From Ariolimax columbianus (Eukaryota; Mollusca; Gastropoda; Stylommatophora; Arionidae): DNA of 64,000 bases. The stretch is taken from NCBI GenBank assembly GCA_036924085.1, contig JAVGWX010000007.1, forward strand, positions 104,272,138 to 104,336,137. The letters run 5' to 3'. Below the pieces are notes generated by a model that was not told the origin of the DNA, searched no databases, and worked only from the letters and a program-made list of their open reading frames with translations. Position numbers and translations under genes: made by a program. Below, piece by piece: positions 23,601 to 36,058 of this stretch (position 1 is its first letter; every line of letters starts with the position of its first letter).

Positions 23601-24722
23601 TTGAAGTATTGTCATGAACCCATTACACACAGAGCCTTGAAGTATTGTCATGAACCCATTACACACAGAGCCTTGAAGTATTGTCATGAACCCATTACAC
23701 ACAGAGCCTTGAAGTATTGTCATGAACCCATTACACACAGAGCCTTGAAGTATTGTCATGAACCCATTACACACAGAGCCTTGAAGTATTGTCATGAACC
23801 CATTACACACAGAGCCTTGAAGTATTGTCATGAACCCATTACACACAGAGCCTTGAAGTATTGTCATGAACCCATTACACACAGAGCCTTGAAGTATTGT
23901 CATGAACCCATTACACACAGAGCCTTGAAGTATTGTCATGAACCCATTACACACAGAGCCTTGAAGTATTGTCATGAACCCATTACACACAGAGCCTTGA
24001 AGTATTGTCATGAACCCATTACACACAGAGCCTTGAAGTATTGTCATGAACCCATTACACACAGAGCCTTGAAGTATTGTCATGAACCCATTACACACAG
24101 AGCCTTGAAGTATTGTCATGAACCCATTACACACAGAGCCTTGAAGTATTGTCATGAACCCATTACACACAGAGCCTTGAAGTATTGTCATGAACCCATT
24201 ACACACAGAGCCTTGAAGTATTGTCATGAACCCATTACACACAGAGCCTTGAAGTATTGTCATGAACCCATTACACACAGAGCCTTGAAGTATTGTCATG
24301 AACCCATTACACACAGAGCCTTGAAGTATTGTCATGAACCCATTACACACAGAGCCTTGAAGTATTGTCATGAACCCATTACACACAGAGCCTTGAAGTA
24401 TTGTCATGAACCCATTACACACAGAGCCTTGAAGTATTGTCATGAACCCATTACACACAGAGCCTTGAAGTATTGTCATGAACCCATTACACACAGAGCC
24501 TTGAAGTATTGTCATGAACCCATTACACACAGAGCCTTGAAGTATTGTCATGAACCCATTACACACAGAGCCTTGAAGTATTGTCATGAACCCATTACAC
24601 ACAGAGCCTTGAAGTATTGTCATGAACCCATTACACACAGAGCCTTGAAGTATTGTCATGAACCCATTACACACAGAGCCTTGAAGTATTGTCATGAACC
24701 CATTACACACAGAGCCTTGAGG
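20634..24722. repeat. 4.1-kb array, 36 bp unit, ~113 copies, in two homologous blocks
   Basis: The unit contains 'acacacagagccttgaagt' and 'attgtcatgaaccca' and is almost invariant. Diagnostic variants ('cttacagacag', then a 'cttacag' unit six units later) occur in the same order at 20718 onward and 22890 onward, an offset of 2172 bases. The array therefore contains a block duplication. Because 36 is divisible by 3, both strands are open for over 600 codons, but these are not genes. Confidence 0.98.
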
Positions 24723-24861
24723 TAGAAACAATAAGTAGGAAGATCCTTATTTGTCTCACTCACTATTTGGTTACAAATAAGATTGTTTTTTTTTTCTATT
24801 TCATAATAAAAGTGAAAGATTGCATTGAACAGAAAGGAAGTTACTGGCTCCCAACAAAATC

Positions 24862-25230
24862 TGTTGGGCATGCTAGGATGTAATGGCTCTTGGTTGAAGT
24901 GGCTGAGATGTAATGGCTCTTGGTTGAAGTGGCTGAGATGTGCTTGTTGGGCATGCTAGGATGTAATGGCTCTTGGTTGAAGTGGCTGAGATGTAATGGC
25001 TCTTGTTTGAAGTGGCTGAGATGTAATGGCTTTTGGTTGAAGTGGCTGAGATGTAATGGCTCTTGGTTGAAGTGGCTGAGATGTGCTTGTTGGGCATGCT
25101 AGGATGTAATGGCTCTTGGTTGAAGTGGCTGAGATGTAATGGCTCTTGTTTGAAGTGGCTGAGATGTAATGGCTTTTGGTTGAAGTGGCTGAGATGTAAT
25201 GGCTCTTGGTTGAAGTGGCTGAGATGTGCT
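24862..25230. repeat. Minisatellite, 30 bp unit with longer-period structure
   Basis: 'gttgaagtggctgagatgta' repeats, punctuated by 'tgcttgttgggcatgctagg', giving a repeat of repeats. Confidence 0.95.
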
Positions 25231-25677
25231 TGATCATTAGAAGTGAGAACGTGATCAAGTTTGTGAAGACACAAGATAAGATTGTCTGGGGGTGATTGTG
25301 TTCAGAAACAGACAGCTGCTAGCTGTGTGTCATGCCCCTTCACAGATTTCAGCTTCCAAAACATGAATAATGTTAGAAGATTATTATCTCTGCTAATGGA
25401 AAGAGTTAGAGCCATGAGAATGTCTAGAGAGGAGCTGCTGGAGAGAATAGTGACCAGAATGTAGGGTTCCATACGTGGCCATGTTCTGGGCCGTTAAAGA
25501 CCAAGAGACCTGGGGTATCGCTGGGTTATTAGCATACAATGTCTACGAGGGCTTCCAAGTCAGAAACATTTGCTTTGGTTATTTAACCTGGACATAACCG
25601 GGTTGATTTTGGTACCTCGATGCGCTGTTTAGACAACATTCAGAATCAGGTAAGAAACCAGACATAGGAGAAGTAAG
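25231..25677. other. Unassigned
   Basis: A plus-strand ORF at 25282-25464 ends with a helical stretch (MERVRAMRMSREELLERIV) that I cannot assign. There are no supporting splice sites or homology. Confidence 0.3.
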
Positions 25678-27010
25678 GTATGCGGGCTACCAGAGCCAGA
25701 CACCAAGGGTATGTGGGCTAAGGGAGCCAGACACCAGGGGTATGTGGGCTAAGGGAGCCAGACACCAGGGGCATGTGGGCTAAGGGAGCCAGACACCAGG
25801 GGCATGTGGGCTAAGGGAGCCAGACACCAGGGGCATGTGGGCTAAGGGAGCCAGACACCAGGGGCATGTGGGCTAAGGGAGCCAGACACCAGGGGCATGT
25901 GGGCTAAGAGAGCCAGACACCAGGGGCATGTGGGCTAAGGGAGCCAGACACCAGGGGCATGTGGGCTAAGAGAGCCAGACACCAGGGGCATGTGGGCTAA
26001 GGGAGCCAGACACCAGGGGCATGTGGGCTAAGGGAGCCAGACACCAGGGGCATGTGGGCTAAGGGAGCCAGACACCAGGGGCATGTGGGCTAAGGGAGCC
26101 AGACACCAGGGGTATGTGGGCTAAGAGAGCCAGACACCAAGGGCATGTGGGCTAAGGGAGCCAGACACCAGGGGTATGTGGGCTAAGAGAGCCAGACACC
26201 AAGGGCATGTGGGCTAAGGGAGCCAGACACCAGGGGTATGTGGGCTAAGAGAGCCAGACACCAAGGGCATGTGGGCTAAGGGAGCCAGACACCAGGGGTA
26301 TGCGGGCTAAGGGAGCCAGACACCAGGGGTGTGTGGGCTAAGAGAGCCAGACACCAAGGGCATGTGGGCTAAGGGAGCCAGACACCAGGGGTATGCGGGC
26401 TAAGGGAGCCAGACACCAGGGGCATGTGGGCTAAGGGAGCCAGACACCAGGGGTATGTGGGCTAAGAGAGCCAGACACCAAGGGCATGTGGGCTAAGGGA
26501 GCCAGACACCAGGGGTATGCGGGCTAAGGGAGCCAGACACCAAGGGCATGTGGGCTAAGGGAGCCAGACACCAGGGGTATGTGGGCTAAGAGAGCCAGAC
26601 ACCAGGGGCATGTGGGCTAAGAGAGCCAGACACCAGGGGCATGTGGGCTAAGAGAGCCAGACACCAGGGGTATGCGGGCTAAGGGAGCCAGACACCAAGG
26701 GTATGCGGGCTAAGGGAGCCAGACACCAGGGGTATGCGGGCTAAGGGAGCCAGACACCAGGGGTATGCGGGCTAAGGGAGCCAGACACCAAGGGCATGTG
26801 GGCTAAGAGAGCCAGACACCAGGGGCATGCGGGCTACCAGAGCCAGACACCAGGGGTATGCGGGCTAAGGGAGCCAGACACCAAGGGCATGTGGGCTAAG
26901 AGAGCCAGACACCAGGGGCATGCGGGCTACCAGAGCCAGACACCAGGGGCATGCGGGCTAAGAGAGCCAGACACTAAGGGCATCTCGGCTAAGGGAGCCA
27001 GACACTAGGA
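25678..27010. repeat. Minisatellite, 31 bp unit, ~43 copies
   Basis: Core 'gggctaagggagccagacac' with C/T and A/G variants in ordered blocks. Confidence 0.97.
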
Positions 27011-27329
27011 CCAGATACCAGGGGCAGGCCAGCTAAGAGAACCAGACACTTGCACCAGATACCGGGGGGGGCTTATATCAACAGCAGTGGGAAGTGCAGA
27101 ATAACCACCTGAGGATCTAGAAGGTCTCTGGTTGAACTACCCTCAAGGCTGCTGCATGGTGAAGTCAAGACAGGTATAATGAGGACACTGGTGGACAGAA
27201 GAAATCAAAATGATAATAAGGGAAAAGAAAAAGTCATGGAGACAATACTTGGAAGCCAATTAATACAGCCGGCAAAACAGAGAAATACAAAGAATACATA
27301 ATACTCCAAATTCAAGCCAAGAAAACAGC

Positions 27330-27672
27330 GCCAAAAGTACTAACAGCACAACAGCACCAAAAGTACTAACAGCACAACAGCACCAAAAGTACTAACAGCA
27401 CAACAGTGCCAAAAGTACTAACAGTACCAACAATACTAACAGCACAACAATACTAACAGCACAACAGCACCAAAAGTACTAACAGCACAACAGTGCCAAA
27501 AGTACTAACAGTACCAACAATACTAACAGCACAACAGTACTAACAGCACAACAGTACTAACAGCACAACAGTACTAACAGCACAACAGTACTAACAGCAC
27601 AACAGTACTAACAGCACAATAGTACTAACAGCACAACAGTACTAACAGCACAACAGTACTAACAGCACAACA
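27330..27672. repeat. Minisatellite, ~17 bp unit, inside the RTE-like fragment
   Basis: Core 'agtactaacagcacaac', with an early 'gccaaaagtactaacag' variant. Confidence 0.95.
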
Positions 27673-27831
27673 GAAATCCTGGCAGGACTTCAGAGAAAGA
27701 CTGGAAAAGACCAGGAACTGTTCTACGGGACCCTATAGATCATGGGGAAGAGCAACATAGCACCCACACACATTTGTTAGAGACAAACAAGGTGCTTTGC
27801 TTACCACTCTGAGGGAGAAAATGGAGAGAGG

Positions 27832-28132
27832 GAAAGCCTATTGCTCTGAGTTCCTCTGTGCAGAGAAAGCCTATTGCTCTGAGTTCCTCTGTGCAGAGAA
27901 AGCCTATTGCTCTGAGTTCCTCTGTGCAGAGAAAGCCTATTGCTCTGAGTTCCTCTGTGCAGAGAAAGCTTATTGCTCTGAGTTCCTCTGTGCAGAGAAA
28001 GCCTATTGCTCTGAGTTCCTCTGTGCAGAGAAAGCCTATTGCTCTGAGTTCCTCTGTGCAGAGAAAGCCTATTGCTCTGAGTTCCTCTGTGCAGAGAAAG
28101 CCTATTGCTCTGAGTTCCTCTGTGCAGAGAAA
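27832..28132. repeat. Minisatellite, 33 bp (11 codon) unit, ~9 copies, inside the RTE-like fragment
   Basis: Core 'gcctattgctctgagttcct'. In the + frame each unit reads EKAYCSEFLCA, apparently amplified from the RTE linker. Confidence 0.95.
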
Positions 28133-28274
28133 GACCAAGTTCCAAGTATGAGAAGCTCTAATACAGAGGAGGAAATCATGAGAAAACATCAAAATAGAGG
28201 AATTGGAGGTCAAGTACATGGTCAAGTACATGGGAACTGGGAGGAATCCATAGAAGCACATTCATTCTTAGTGT

Positions 28275-28795
28275 CCGTAGCAAAGCCTACTCTAGGATAC
28301 TGGAGCAGAGACATCTGGATGAGCATTAGTGGGCAAAGTCTGCTTTAGGATACTGGAGCAGAGACTTAGACATCTGGATGAGCCCTAGTGGGAAAAGCCT
28401 ACTCTAGGATACTGGAGCAGAGACATCTGGATGAGCATTAGTGGGCAAAGTCTGCTTTAGGATACTGGAGCAGAGACTTAGACATCTGGATGAGCCCTAG
28501 TGGGAAAAGCCTACTCTAGGATACTGGAGCAGAGACATCTGGATGAGCATTAGTGGGCAAAGTCTGCTTTAGGATACTGGAGCAGAGACTAAGACATCTG
28601 GATGAGCCCTAGTGGGAAAAGCCTACTCTAGGATACTGGAGCAGAGACATCTGGATGAGCATTAGTGGGCAAAGTCTGCTTTAGGATACTGGAGCAGAGA
28701 CTAAGACATCTGGATGAGCCCTAGTGGGCAAAGCCTGCTCTAGGATACTGGAGCAGAGACTAAGACATCTGGATGAGCCCTAGTGGGCAAAGCCC
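28275..28795. repeat. Minisatellite, ~57-62 bp unit, ~9 copies, dimeric, inside the RTE-like fragment
   Basis: Core 'aggatactggagcagagac'. Units alternate between 'atgagcattagtgggcaaa' and 'atgagccctagtgggaaaa'. Confidence 0.93.
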
Positions 28796-29023
28796 ATTGG
28801 GGTTGGAGAGCAAACTGAAGTACTCAAGACCACTCCTCTGGCAGTTGGGGGAAAAAAAAAAAAGGTCTTGAGTATGATGATAAAATGTAAAAGGAAGATC
28901 ATTCCAACACCCCTGATCTGCTCTATGCAGTATTTTTATGACCTACAGAAAGCACATTGGGGCAGGAAACACAACATTAGAGGAGTTCAAGGCCACCAGT
29001 CGTGTAAGACAGGGTGACAGTAT

Positions 29024-29278
29024 TTGGTTTTTTTTTGTGTGTTCATTTTTTCCTTATTTCTCTATTCCCCAAGGAGGTGTGCGTTCCACTATGTTTTTAT
29101 ATTGCGCCTGTCAGCCCAGTGCATCCGATTTCGGCATGCATTTTATGTAAGGGTCTGCTTTCTCCTGCATTTTCTAAGGGTTTGCTTCCCCGGGTTAATG
29201 GCCGGTGCTGTAATGGGGAACTAGCACCTTCGGATGTGAGCCATGTCACTTAACCACTAGTACACAACATCCCCTGAG
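29024..29278 (-). mobile_element. Full-length tRNA-derived SINE (copy 1) with target-site duplication
   Basis: Flanked by GTGACAGTAT (29014-29023) and GTGGCAGTAT (29279-29288). Reading the minus strand, it starts GGGGATG, has an A-box-like 'tagtggttaagtg' and then a body shared with 43706-43943 ('ggggaagcaaacccttagaa', 'cataaaatgcatg', 'cttggggaatagagaaataa'). The B box here is degenerate. It interrupts the RTE motif-B region. Confidence 0.88.
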
Positions 29279-29615
29279 GTGGCAGTATAGCTTTTCATGC
29301 TACTCCTGGAGCATGTCATCAAAGATTGTAATGAAAGAACTGTACCAGGGTTGTGCTGAATTCTACGTCAGCTCTCCAAATTGATATTAACATATACCAG
29401 GTCTATTCAGTTTAATCTAGTCCTAGGTTTTCCTCGCTCTTCCTGATTGCCAGAACCAAATTAACTATACATGTACCACACCGACCTATCTACACAATCA
29501 GTCCACACTGAGAAATGCCATAATATTAATTATACAAAAGACAGATTTATTTCAGATACATTTACAAAGTCAATAAGCACATTTGAACTGCTGGAATACA
29601 AAATATTATTTTGCT

Positions 29616-30974
29616 TTAACTCATTCACTCCTGCAAGCTGATACATTGGCATCCAGATTTTTCCAGAAAACCCAGGACCGATTTATCGGCTTTTGCGACT
29701 GTATTCACAAAATCACTAATTTTCAAGTTCTCCTAAATGTTTTATTTTGGTTATTGGTGGAAGTCCAGATTTTGTACTTTTCATGTGTTTCATTGAAAAA
29801 ATGTTTATTTTCAAACTTGAAAACTAATTTCTTTTTGGTGGCGGACAGTCATGAATCATGCCCCTTCAGTCAGACTAAATATAGTTTTTACAAGCTCGGT
29901 AATGGTTAGATTATATTATTGCTAACGGTAGTGATGATGAAGATATTGATTGTTCTGATAGCGATATTTTAATTTCTTGATCTAGTCTTAGTTCTAAGTC
30001 GAGTAATGAAAGTGAAACTAATTCTGCTGACAAGGGGGCAATGCTCTCTTTTGTTTCAAGCAATGGTAGTAACAGTTCACAAGTTCAGTAAAGGTACAAG
30101 ATCCTCCACAGTCATACTAGTGTGTGTAATATATATATGTATATATTTATCTATATTGAATACAGCGGAAACATTCTTTCTGGGTGTGCGCAAATTGTAA
30201 ACACTCTCGCTGATGTTGATTGGTGCTTTTATATTTGAGGACGTTTTCAACTTCACGGACCTTCAGTAAAATATGAATACTGTGAAAATAACTGTACCAA
30301 ATTAGGTGTAACTTTCAGATCATCTTTGCTTGTGGATTACCGTCAATAGAAAGTTGTTATGTTATTTGTGCAATGGTGTAGAGCTGAATAATGTGTTCTA
30401 AATGTTGTTATACCCGGAGGTGGGGTTGAGGATGAACTCTCAACTCTCATTGGTTGACGGTTGGTCTAGGAGTGAAGCCCCGGCAGGCGAACAGATAGAG
30501 CATTGCTCTACTGATCCGGCAGCTTCTGCAGCTTGCCTTGTTCTAAATGTATTGGTATCACCTTTCCCTTGGAGCAAACATGGCAGACCGAGAGAGGGAC
30601 AGTACTGCATGGGAACAAATGGTCTCTATATTTCTGCCCGGGCCTTGTGCTAAAAGCACAATTACTATACTCTGACGAGACGAAAGGAGCCGATGAATGT
30701 GTTAAGGGGAAAATATTTTTTCATAATTTTTATAAATAAAAACGATTATGCAACTATAATCCCTCATATACAAATGTTCACCTCCATTTGCAAAATAAAT
30801 GTATTCCATTGAATTTTGGCCACAATTGTCAACAGTTTGGTATTTAATATGTGTTATTTCAGAGAACTTTTATTGAAGATAAATAATTCACAACTAAGTG
30901 ATGCTGTGTTTGAGTTTTACATTAGAAAAACATTGTATCCAGATGTCCAAAATATTTGGGAGGGAATGAGTTAA
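29616..30974. mobile_element. piggyBac-like fossil framed by TTAA
   Basis: The left end reads TTAACTCATTCACTCC and the right end, in inverse, TTAACTCATTCCCTCC, so there are short terminal inverted repeats flanked by TTAA (29616-29619 and 30971-30974). Sub-terminal similarity continues around 'catctggata' and 'catccagat'. Length is ~1.36 kb. An acidic stretch near 29920-29970 (SDDEDIDCSDSD) resembles the acidic N-termini of piggyBac transposases, but no transposase core is readable. Confidence 0.6.
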
Positions 30975-31078
30975 ACTACCTAACTACTGGATGCTACATG
31001 TGCCAGCACTGATGACAGGTCTGCACTAAAGTACCCCAGGTTCTCTCATCAATCACTTGTACAAACAGAATCCATAAC

Positions 31079-31225
31079 ACTTCTATCTTTGTCCTCCATA
31101 ACCCTTCTATCTTTGTCCTCCATAACCCTTCTATCTTTGTCCTCCATAACCCTTCTATCTTTGTCCTCCATAACCCTTCTATCTTTGTCCTCCATAACCC
31201 TTCTATCTTTGTCCTCCATAACCCT
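31079..31225. repeat. Minisatellite, 24 bp unit, 6 copies
   Basis: Core 'ttctatctttgtcctccat'. Confidence 0.95.
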
Positions 31226-31235
31226 TTTATCACTT

Positions 31236-31752
31236 GGTCACTTACAAGCCTTGGTACAATGATCACTTACAAGCCTTGGTACAATGATCACTTACAAGCC
31301 TTGGTACAATGATCACTTACAAGCATTGGTACAATGATCACTTACAAGCCTTGGTACAATGATCACTTACAAGCCTTGGTACAATGATCACTTATAAGCC
31401 TTGGTACAATGATCACTTACAAGCCTTGGTACAATGATCACTTACAAGCCTTGGTACAATGATTACTTACAGGCCTTGGTACAATGATCACTTACAAGCC
31501 TTGGTACAATGATCACTTACAAGCCTTGGTACAATGATCACTTACAAGCCTTGGTACAATGATCACTTACAAGCCTTGGTACAATGATCACTTACAAGCT
31601 TTGGTACAATGATCACTTACAAGCCTTGGTACAATGATCACTTACAAGCCTTGGTACAATGATCACTTACAAGCCTTGGTACAATGATCACTTACAAGCC
31701 TTGGTACAATGATCACTTACAAGCCTTGGTACAATGATCACTTACAAGCCTT
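31236..31752. repeat. Minisatellite, 25 bp unit, ~21 copies
   Basis: Core 'caatgatcacttacaagcc', beginning about 10 bases after the previous array. From 31753 to 32170 nothing is recognised. Confidence 0.96.
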
Positions 31753-32179
31753 GCTCTTGATATTGGCACCTTTATACCTGTGTCACATGACATCATCTCC
31801 CCCCTTCCTGGGTCAGCCCTTGTTCCAACTTAAGTAGCAGAGTGTACTCCAGAGAATGGAATGCGTTGTGTCATAATTTACAGCTTGACTGCAATATTTA
31901 CACCTTTTGGTCTAACACATCCGACTTCAGCAAGAAATTTTTTAGTACCAGGTTAGCATTCCCTCTTTGATCCCTTCTCCTTAGCCAGTCTCTTCTGTTG
32001 CAGTCTGTTATCCAGGATCACCGCATGGATGTGTAAAAGGGTCTTGACAGCTCTGGTTCGCTGGCCCTGACACTAACAGTCAGCTGTGGGTCGCTGACCT
32101 CTGTAGCTCATACGCCGGTCTGCATCTTGATTCTCGCTGATTAGATTTGAAGATGGTTCATTTTTTCCAACCTAGATTG

Positions 32180-32350
32180 TAATATGTGGTCTCAAAAGCC
32201 GCTGGAACAGGTCAAGCAGTTCAAATACCTTGGTGCTGTAATAAACCAGAAGGGAGGTAATCAAAAAGAGTTTGCTGCGCAAAGGGCAGTAACTGGTAAA
32301 TGTTTTCACGCTATAAATGAAGGATTCCACAACAATAAGACCAATAAATA
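32180..32350 (+). mobile_element. LINE RT C-terminal fragment
   Basis: Reads LEQVKQFKYLGAVINQKG, the conserved F-K-Y-L-G segment after the RT catalytic core. Confidence 0.75.
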
Positions 32351-32559
32351 GGAGTTAAATAAGTTGTCAGTCAATTAGCGACTAAGATAAATAGAGGCCA
32401 GAAAAATGAGAAGGAATCCCCTGTACAGTTAACCAAAACTGTCAAGAAATGTGCACCGAGGTCGGCCAGTGCACATTGAGAATTATAACACACAACAGAA
32501 GAAAAGAATCCGTTTCTGAAGGAATATCATAGTATGATAACAGTCACCAATCACAAGCC

Positions 32560-32945
32560 CTAATTGATGGTCACTCTAACGAACCTGAGAAGATAAGAGA
32601 CAGATGTGAGGAGGATATTGCAGACTTACTTGTCCCAAATACAGAAGCAGATGGCGGTATAGGATCTGTGCAACATCGTTCATTGGTACACATCCCGTCA
32701 GGGGAGGCAATTAGAAGTCGTCCTAACTACAACGCCCCGGGTATAGACTAGCAGATGTTATAACAGTCACGATGTAGGAGTAAGATGGCTTACAAAGAAC
32801 TTTAACAAGGTGTGGGTTGAAGGGAAGATACCTGGTGATTGGCAAAGAGCGGTTGTGGTACATATTTGAAAAAAAACAAGGGCAGCAGAAAAGATTGCAA
32901 CTTTTATAGGGGCACATCTCTCCTTAGCCACGTTGGAAAAATGTT
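32560..32945 (+). mobile_element. LINE RT finger fragment
   Basis: Reads NYNAPGID, then IPGDWQRAVVV (with a frame change) and a decayed ISLLSHVGKMF-like segment, in typical RT order. It stops where a minus-strand RTE fragment begins. Confidence 0.7.
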
Positions 32946-34235
32946 CGCACTGGTCCTTGAGCAACGATTTCGAGCTATTGTGGAGCCGCTCAGTGTTGTC
33001 TGCCCATCTCTTCCTTAGACGTCCTCGCCATCTTGTTCCTGGTACGGAACCATGCAGTATCGAATTTGTAATTCTGCTGGACTTCGTGATGTGCCTATAC
33101 CAAGCCATCTTTCGCCTTTTGATAGCTGTGGACAGATCAACCAAAGGCCCAAATGCGTTTTCCAATATTCGTCGTATTTCTACGTTCGTGACACGATCCT
33201 TATATGTAACATTTAAGAGTCTTCTAAAGCACCTCATCTCCATTGCAAGTATTCTGCACTGAATATCCGCAGTAATGGTCCAAGTCTCACAGGCATACAC
33301 AAATACTGAGAGCACCAATGGTCCAAGTCTCACATGCATACACAAATACTGAGAGCACCAATGGTCCAAGTCTCACATGCATATACAAATATTGAGAGAA
33401 CGAATGAGCGCATTAGTCTAACGTGTATACTGAGGGCGAGCCGCTTATCCTGCCATATGGGTTTCACACGCGTAAGAGGCTCTTCTGTCTGATATTCTGG
33501 CAATTTATCTCAGACTGCGAGCCCTCGTCACTGATCAGTGATCAGATACTTGAACCAGTGTACAACTATGAGTTCCTGACCATTTGCTTTTATCACAGAT
33601 GTAAGCCCTTCCGTGTTACTAGTCATCAGCTTTGTTTTCTCTGCATGTGTCTCCATGCTATAGCTCTGAACCGCTCTGTCTAATCTACTAATCAGCTCTT
33701 GGAGTTCCGTTTCCGTGCCTGCCAGACCATCTATAGCATCTGCAAATCGTGGGTTTGTAATTGTCTTGTCACCTATTCTGACCGTACCAACATGTCCCTC
33801 CAGGGCCGCCTCCTGTATTATTTCCAAGAATACATTGAAGAGTGTTGGAGAAAGTATACAACCATTCGCCTAGTATTCCGTCTACAGAAACTACACTTGA
33901 TGCCTTCTCATAAAGGTTCTCACTACCTTCAAAATATTGCCATTGATCTTGTAATGCTTCATTGTTGTCCATAGCGCCGAATGCCATACTCTGTCGAACG
34001 CCATTTTGAAATCGATGAAGACATGATATATGTGTTGTTGATACTCTAAGTATTTCCCATTCAATATCCGCAGATTAAACATCTGTTCAGTGGTACTTCT
34101 TCCCGCTCGAAACCCTGCTTGCTCTTCATCAATGATATTATCTGCCTGTGGTTTCAATCTGTTGAGGATTATTCTTAAGAGGACTTTGCTAGGATGACTA
34201 ATGAGGCTAATTGTTCAATCGTTCTGTCACATCTT
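32945..34235 (-). mobile_element. RTE-like LINE fragment, minus strand
   Basis: From high to low coordinates: VLLRIILNRLKPQADNI, DEEQAGFRAGRSTTEQ, VFIDFKMAFDRVWHSALW (motif A), RFADAIDGLAGTE (motif C, FADD changed to FADA), SMETHAEKTKLM, ACETWTITADIQCR and RWADN. Several frameshifts. A 3-copy ~43-bp duplication lies at 33270-33390. Confidence 0.88.
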
Positions 34236-34244
34236 TAGGTTCAT

Positions 34245-34600
34245 TGATTTAGAACAAGTACGGGAGTTCAAATACCCAGATAGTATGTTCGCTGATGACA
34301 GAATGGACAGAGAGATTGCAATTGAGAAGGCGTACAACGTTCACTATAAAATTGAACCGATTTGAGAAACACCCCAGAGTGCTCCTTTCAACTATGAGGA
34401 GGCTGATAAATACACTATTTACCCCTACATTGTGTTACGAATGTCAATCTTGGTCCTTACTAGCAATCCATAAGAGTAAGGTGCAGAGCTGTGAGGTGCG
34501 CTGTGTGAGAAGTGCAGCCGGAAAGACAATCCGTGACCGAATCCGCAACACCACGCTGGCAGACCCAGTTAGGGCCGACATTGACGCACAACAAATCTAG
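34245..34600 (+). mobile_element. LINE RT C-terminal fragment
   Basis: Reads LEQVREFKYPDSMFADDRM, then LINTLFTPTLCYECQSW and IRDRIRN, resembling the post-RT region of endonuclease/RT LINEs. Confidence 0.65.
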
Positions 34601-34609
34601 TATGACTAA

Positions 34610-34875
34610 TCAAGATAGATAAATGTACAGTCATCCACATGGGTAGATCCAGTATGGAACACAATTACAGAATGGGAGAGAACAATATTAGAAAGATAGA
34701 TAAGGAAAGGGACCTAGGGGTTATAATAGATCATACAGGTAAAGTGAGTGAGCAAGTTCAGGTAGCGGTGAAAAAGGCAAATGCTAGGTTAGGTATAATA
34801 AAAAGAAATATTAAACATAGAAGTAAGGAAGTGATTGTCAAACTGTATAAAGCTTTAGTTAGACCTTTAGTCAGA
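34610..34875 (+). mobile_element. CR1-like LINE internal fragment
   Basis: Reads [39 protein letters not shown] and [15 protein letters not shown], the same family as 58197-59712. It is cut off abruptly. From 34876 to 35235 I see nothing recognisable. Confidence 0.9.
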
Positions 34876-35235
34876 ATGAATTATGATCAGCCTGCAGCAA
34901 GAGCATATCATATGCAGATTTCCGGTCCACGAACAAGCGGCAGACCTTGACTTCTATGGACCGAGGGTGTCTCTGACACTCTCAGGAAGTTACACCTACG
35001 ACAGCACATGCCTTCCACTTGGCGATAACAAGAAATCTACGTCTACCACCTCTCTGCGACGCCGTAGGGCAATGGCAGCAGGACAAAAGAAGATTTATGG
35101 TCAAAAATATAATTAACGTCTTTATTTGGAGATACAAGGCTACCTGACCGCAGTAATACAACTGATAAACGGTACGGACAATAATTTCTGGTTGTCCTCT
35201 CCCGTCTGGCATTCCGTTTTATTGTCATTACTCTG

Positions 35236-35248
35236 GGGGGGGGGGGGA
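35236..35248. repeat. Poly-G tract
   Basis: 13 G bases. The following ~320 bases hold nothing recognised. Confidence 0.95.
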
Positions 35249-35579
35249 ACAGGGCTCCTTCCAGGACATGTGAGCTGAGTGGGGGGTAGTTGAATGACCT
35301 CTTAACTTGGAGGTTAGCAGTTCATACTAAGTTCACAGTCGTGAGCCAGAGACGGTTGTCTGCGTGGGTGCCAAAGGGAGGCAATTCCTCCATCGAGCAA
35401 AGACAAAACAAGCCAATCACCTGCTTGTCCAACAAAGAAAACCGGCCGGACATTAAAGATGACGAACTGGTGAGAATTTGAGACCGTGTACTAGACCTGC
35501 ATTAGGCCAAAAGGAAGCTCAAATATAATAGTCTGGCGCTCTTTCTGTCGAACATCAACACACCTGAGTAGAAGGTTCT

Positions 35580-36058
35580 TGATATATAAATAATTTAGAC
35601 ATTGATGTGGGATCCATGATTGTTAAATTTGCTGATGACACAAAACTATGCAGTAGTGTCTCATCTAAAGCGGAAGTGGATATATTGAGGTCGGATTTAG
35701 ATAAAATTCGAGAATGGTCTGTAAGTTGGCAAATGGAGTTTAATGTAGATAAATGTACAGTCATCCACATGATTAGATCCAAATACGGAATATAATAACA
35801 GACTGGGAGAGAACAATATTAGAAAGATATATAAGGAAAGGACCTAGGGGTTATAATAGATCATACAGGTAAGGTGAGTGAGCAAGTTAAGGTAGCAGGG
35901 AAAAAGGCAAATGCAATGTTAGGTATGATAAAAAGAAATATGCATTTAAGAATAAATTAGATGCCCATAGCATTTAGAGCAAGGGGATGTAAATGAAACT
36001 GGTTGTATACAGACTCTGTAGGGTCTTCTAAACCAGTATAAAGATGTTAAGTTAAGTT
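35580..36058 (+). mobile_element. CR1-like LINE fragment with internal deletion
   Basis: Covers [19 protein letters not shown] (motif C), [15 protein letters not shown], then jumps from the [18 protein letters not shown] region straight to the C-terminus and the 3' UTR hairpin. Confidence 0.9.

Larger units (their letters stand above)
27125..29450 (+). mobile_element. RTE-like LINE fragment inflated by three internal minisatellites and a SINE
   Basis: Pieces in order: the region before RT (KSWQDFRE, KDQELFYGTL), then ALLTTLREKMERGKAYCSEF, EEEIMRKHQNRGIGGQ, GNTTLEEFKATSRVRQGDS (the RT motif-B region) and, after a SINE, LFMLLLEHVIKDCNERTVPG. The pieces are separated by arrays at 27330-27672, 27832-28132 and 28275-28795 that amplified the element's own sequence. 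The frame is broken repeatedly. Confidence 0.75.

Noticed and set aside
20718..24731. Four ORFs of 610-711 codons on both strands
   Set aside because: They only translate the 36-bp tandem array. A unit length divisible by three without stops keeps every copy open. No start context, domain or splice signal supports a gene.
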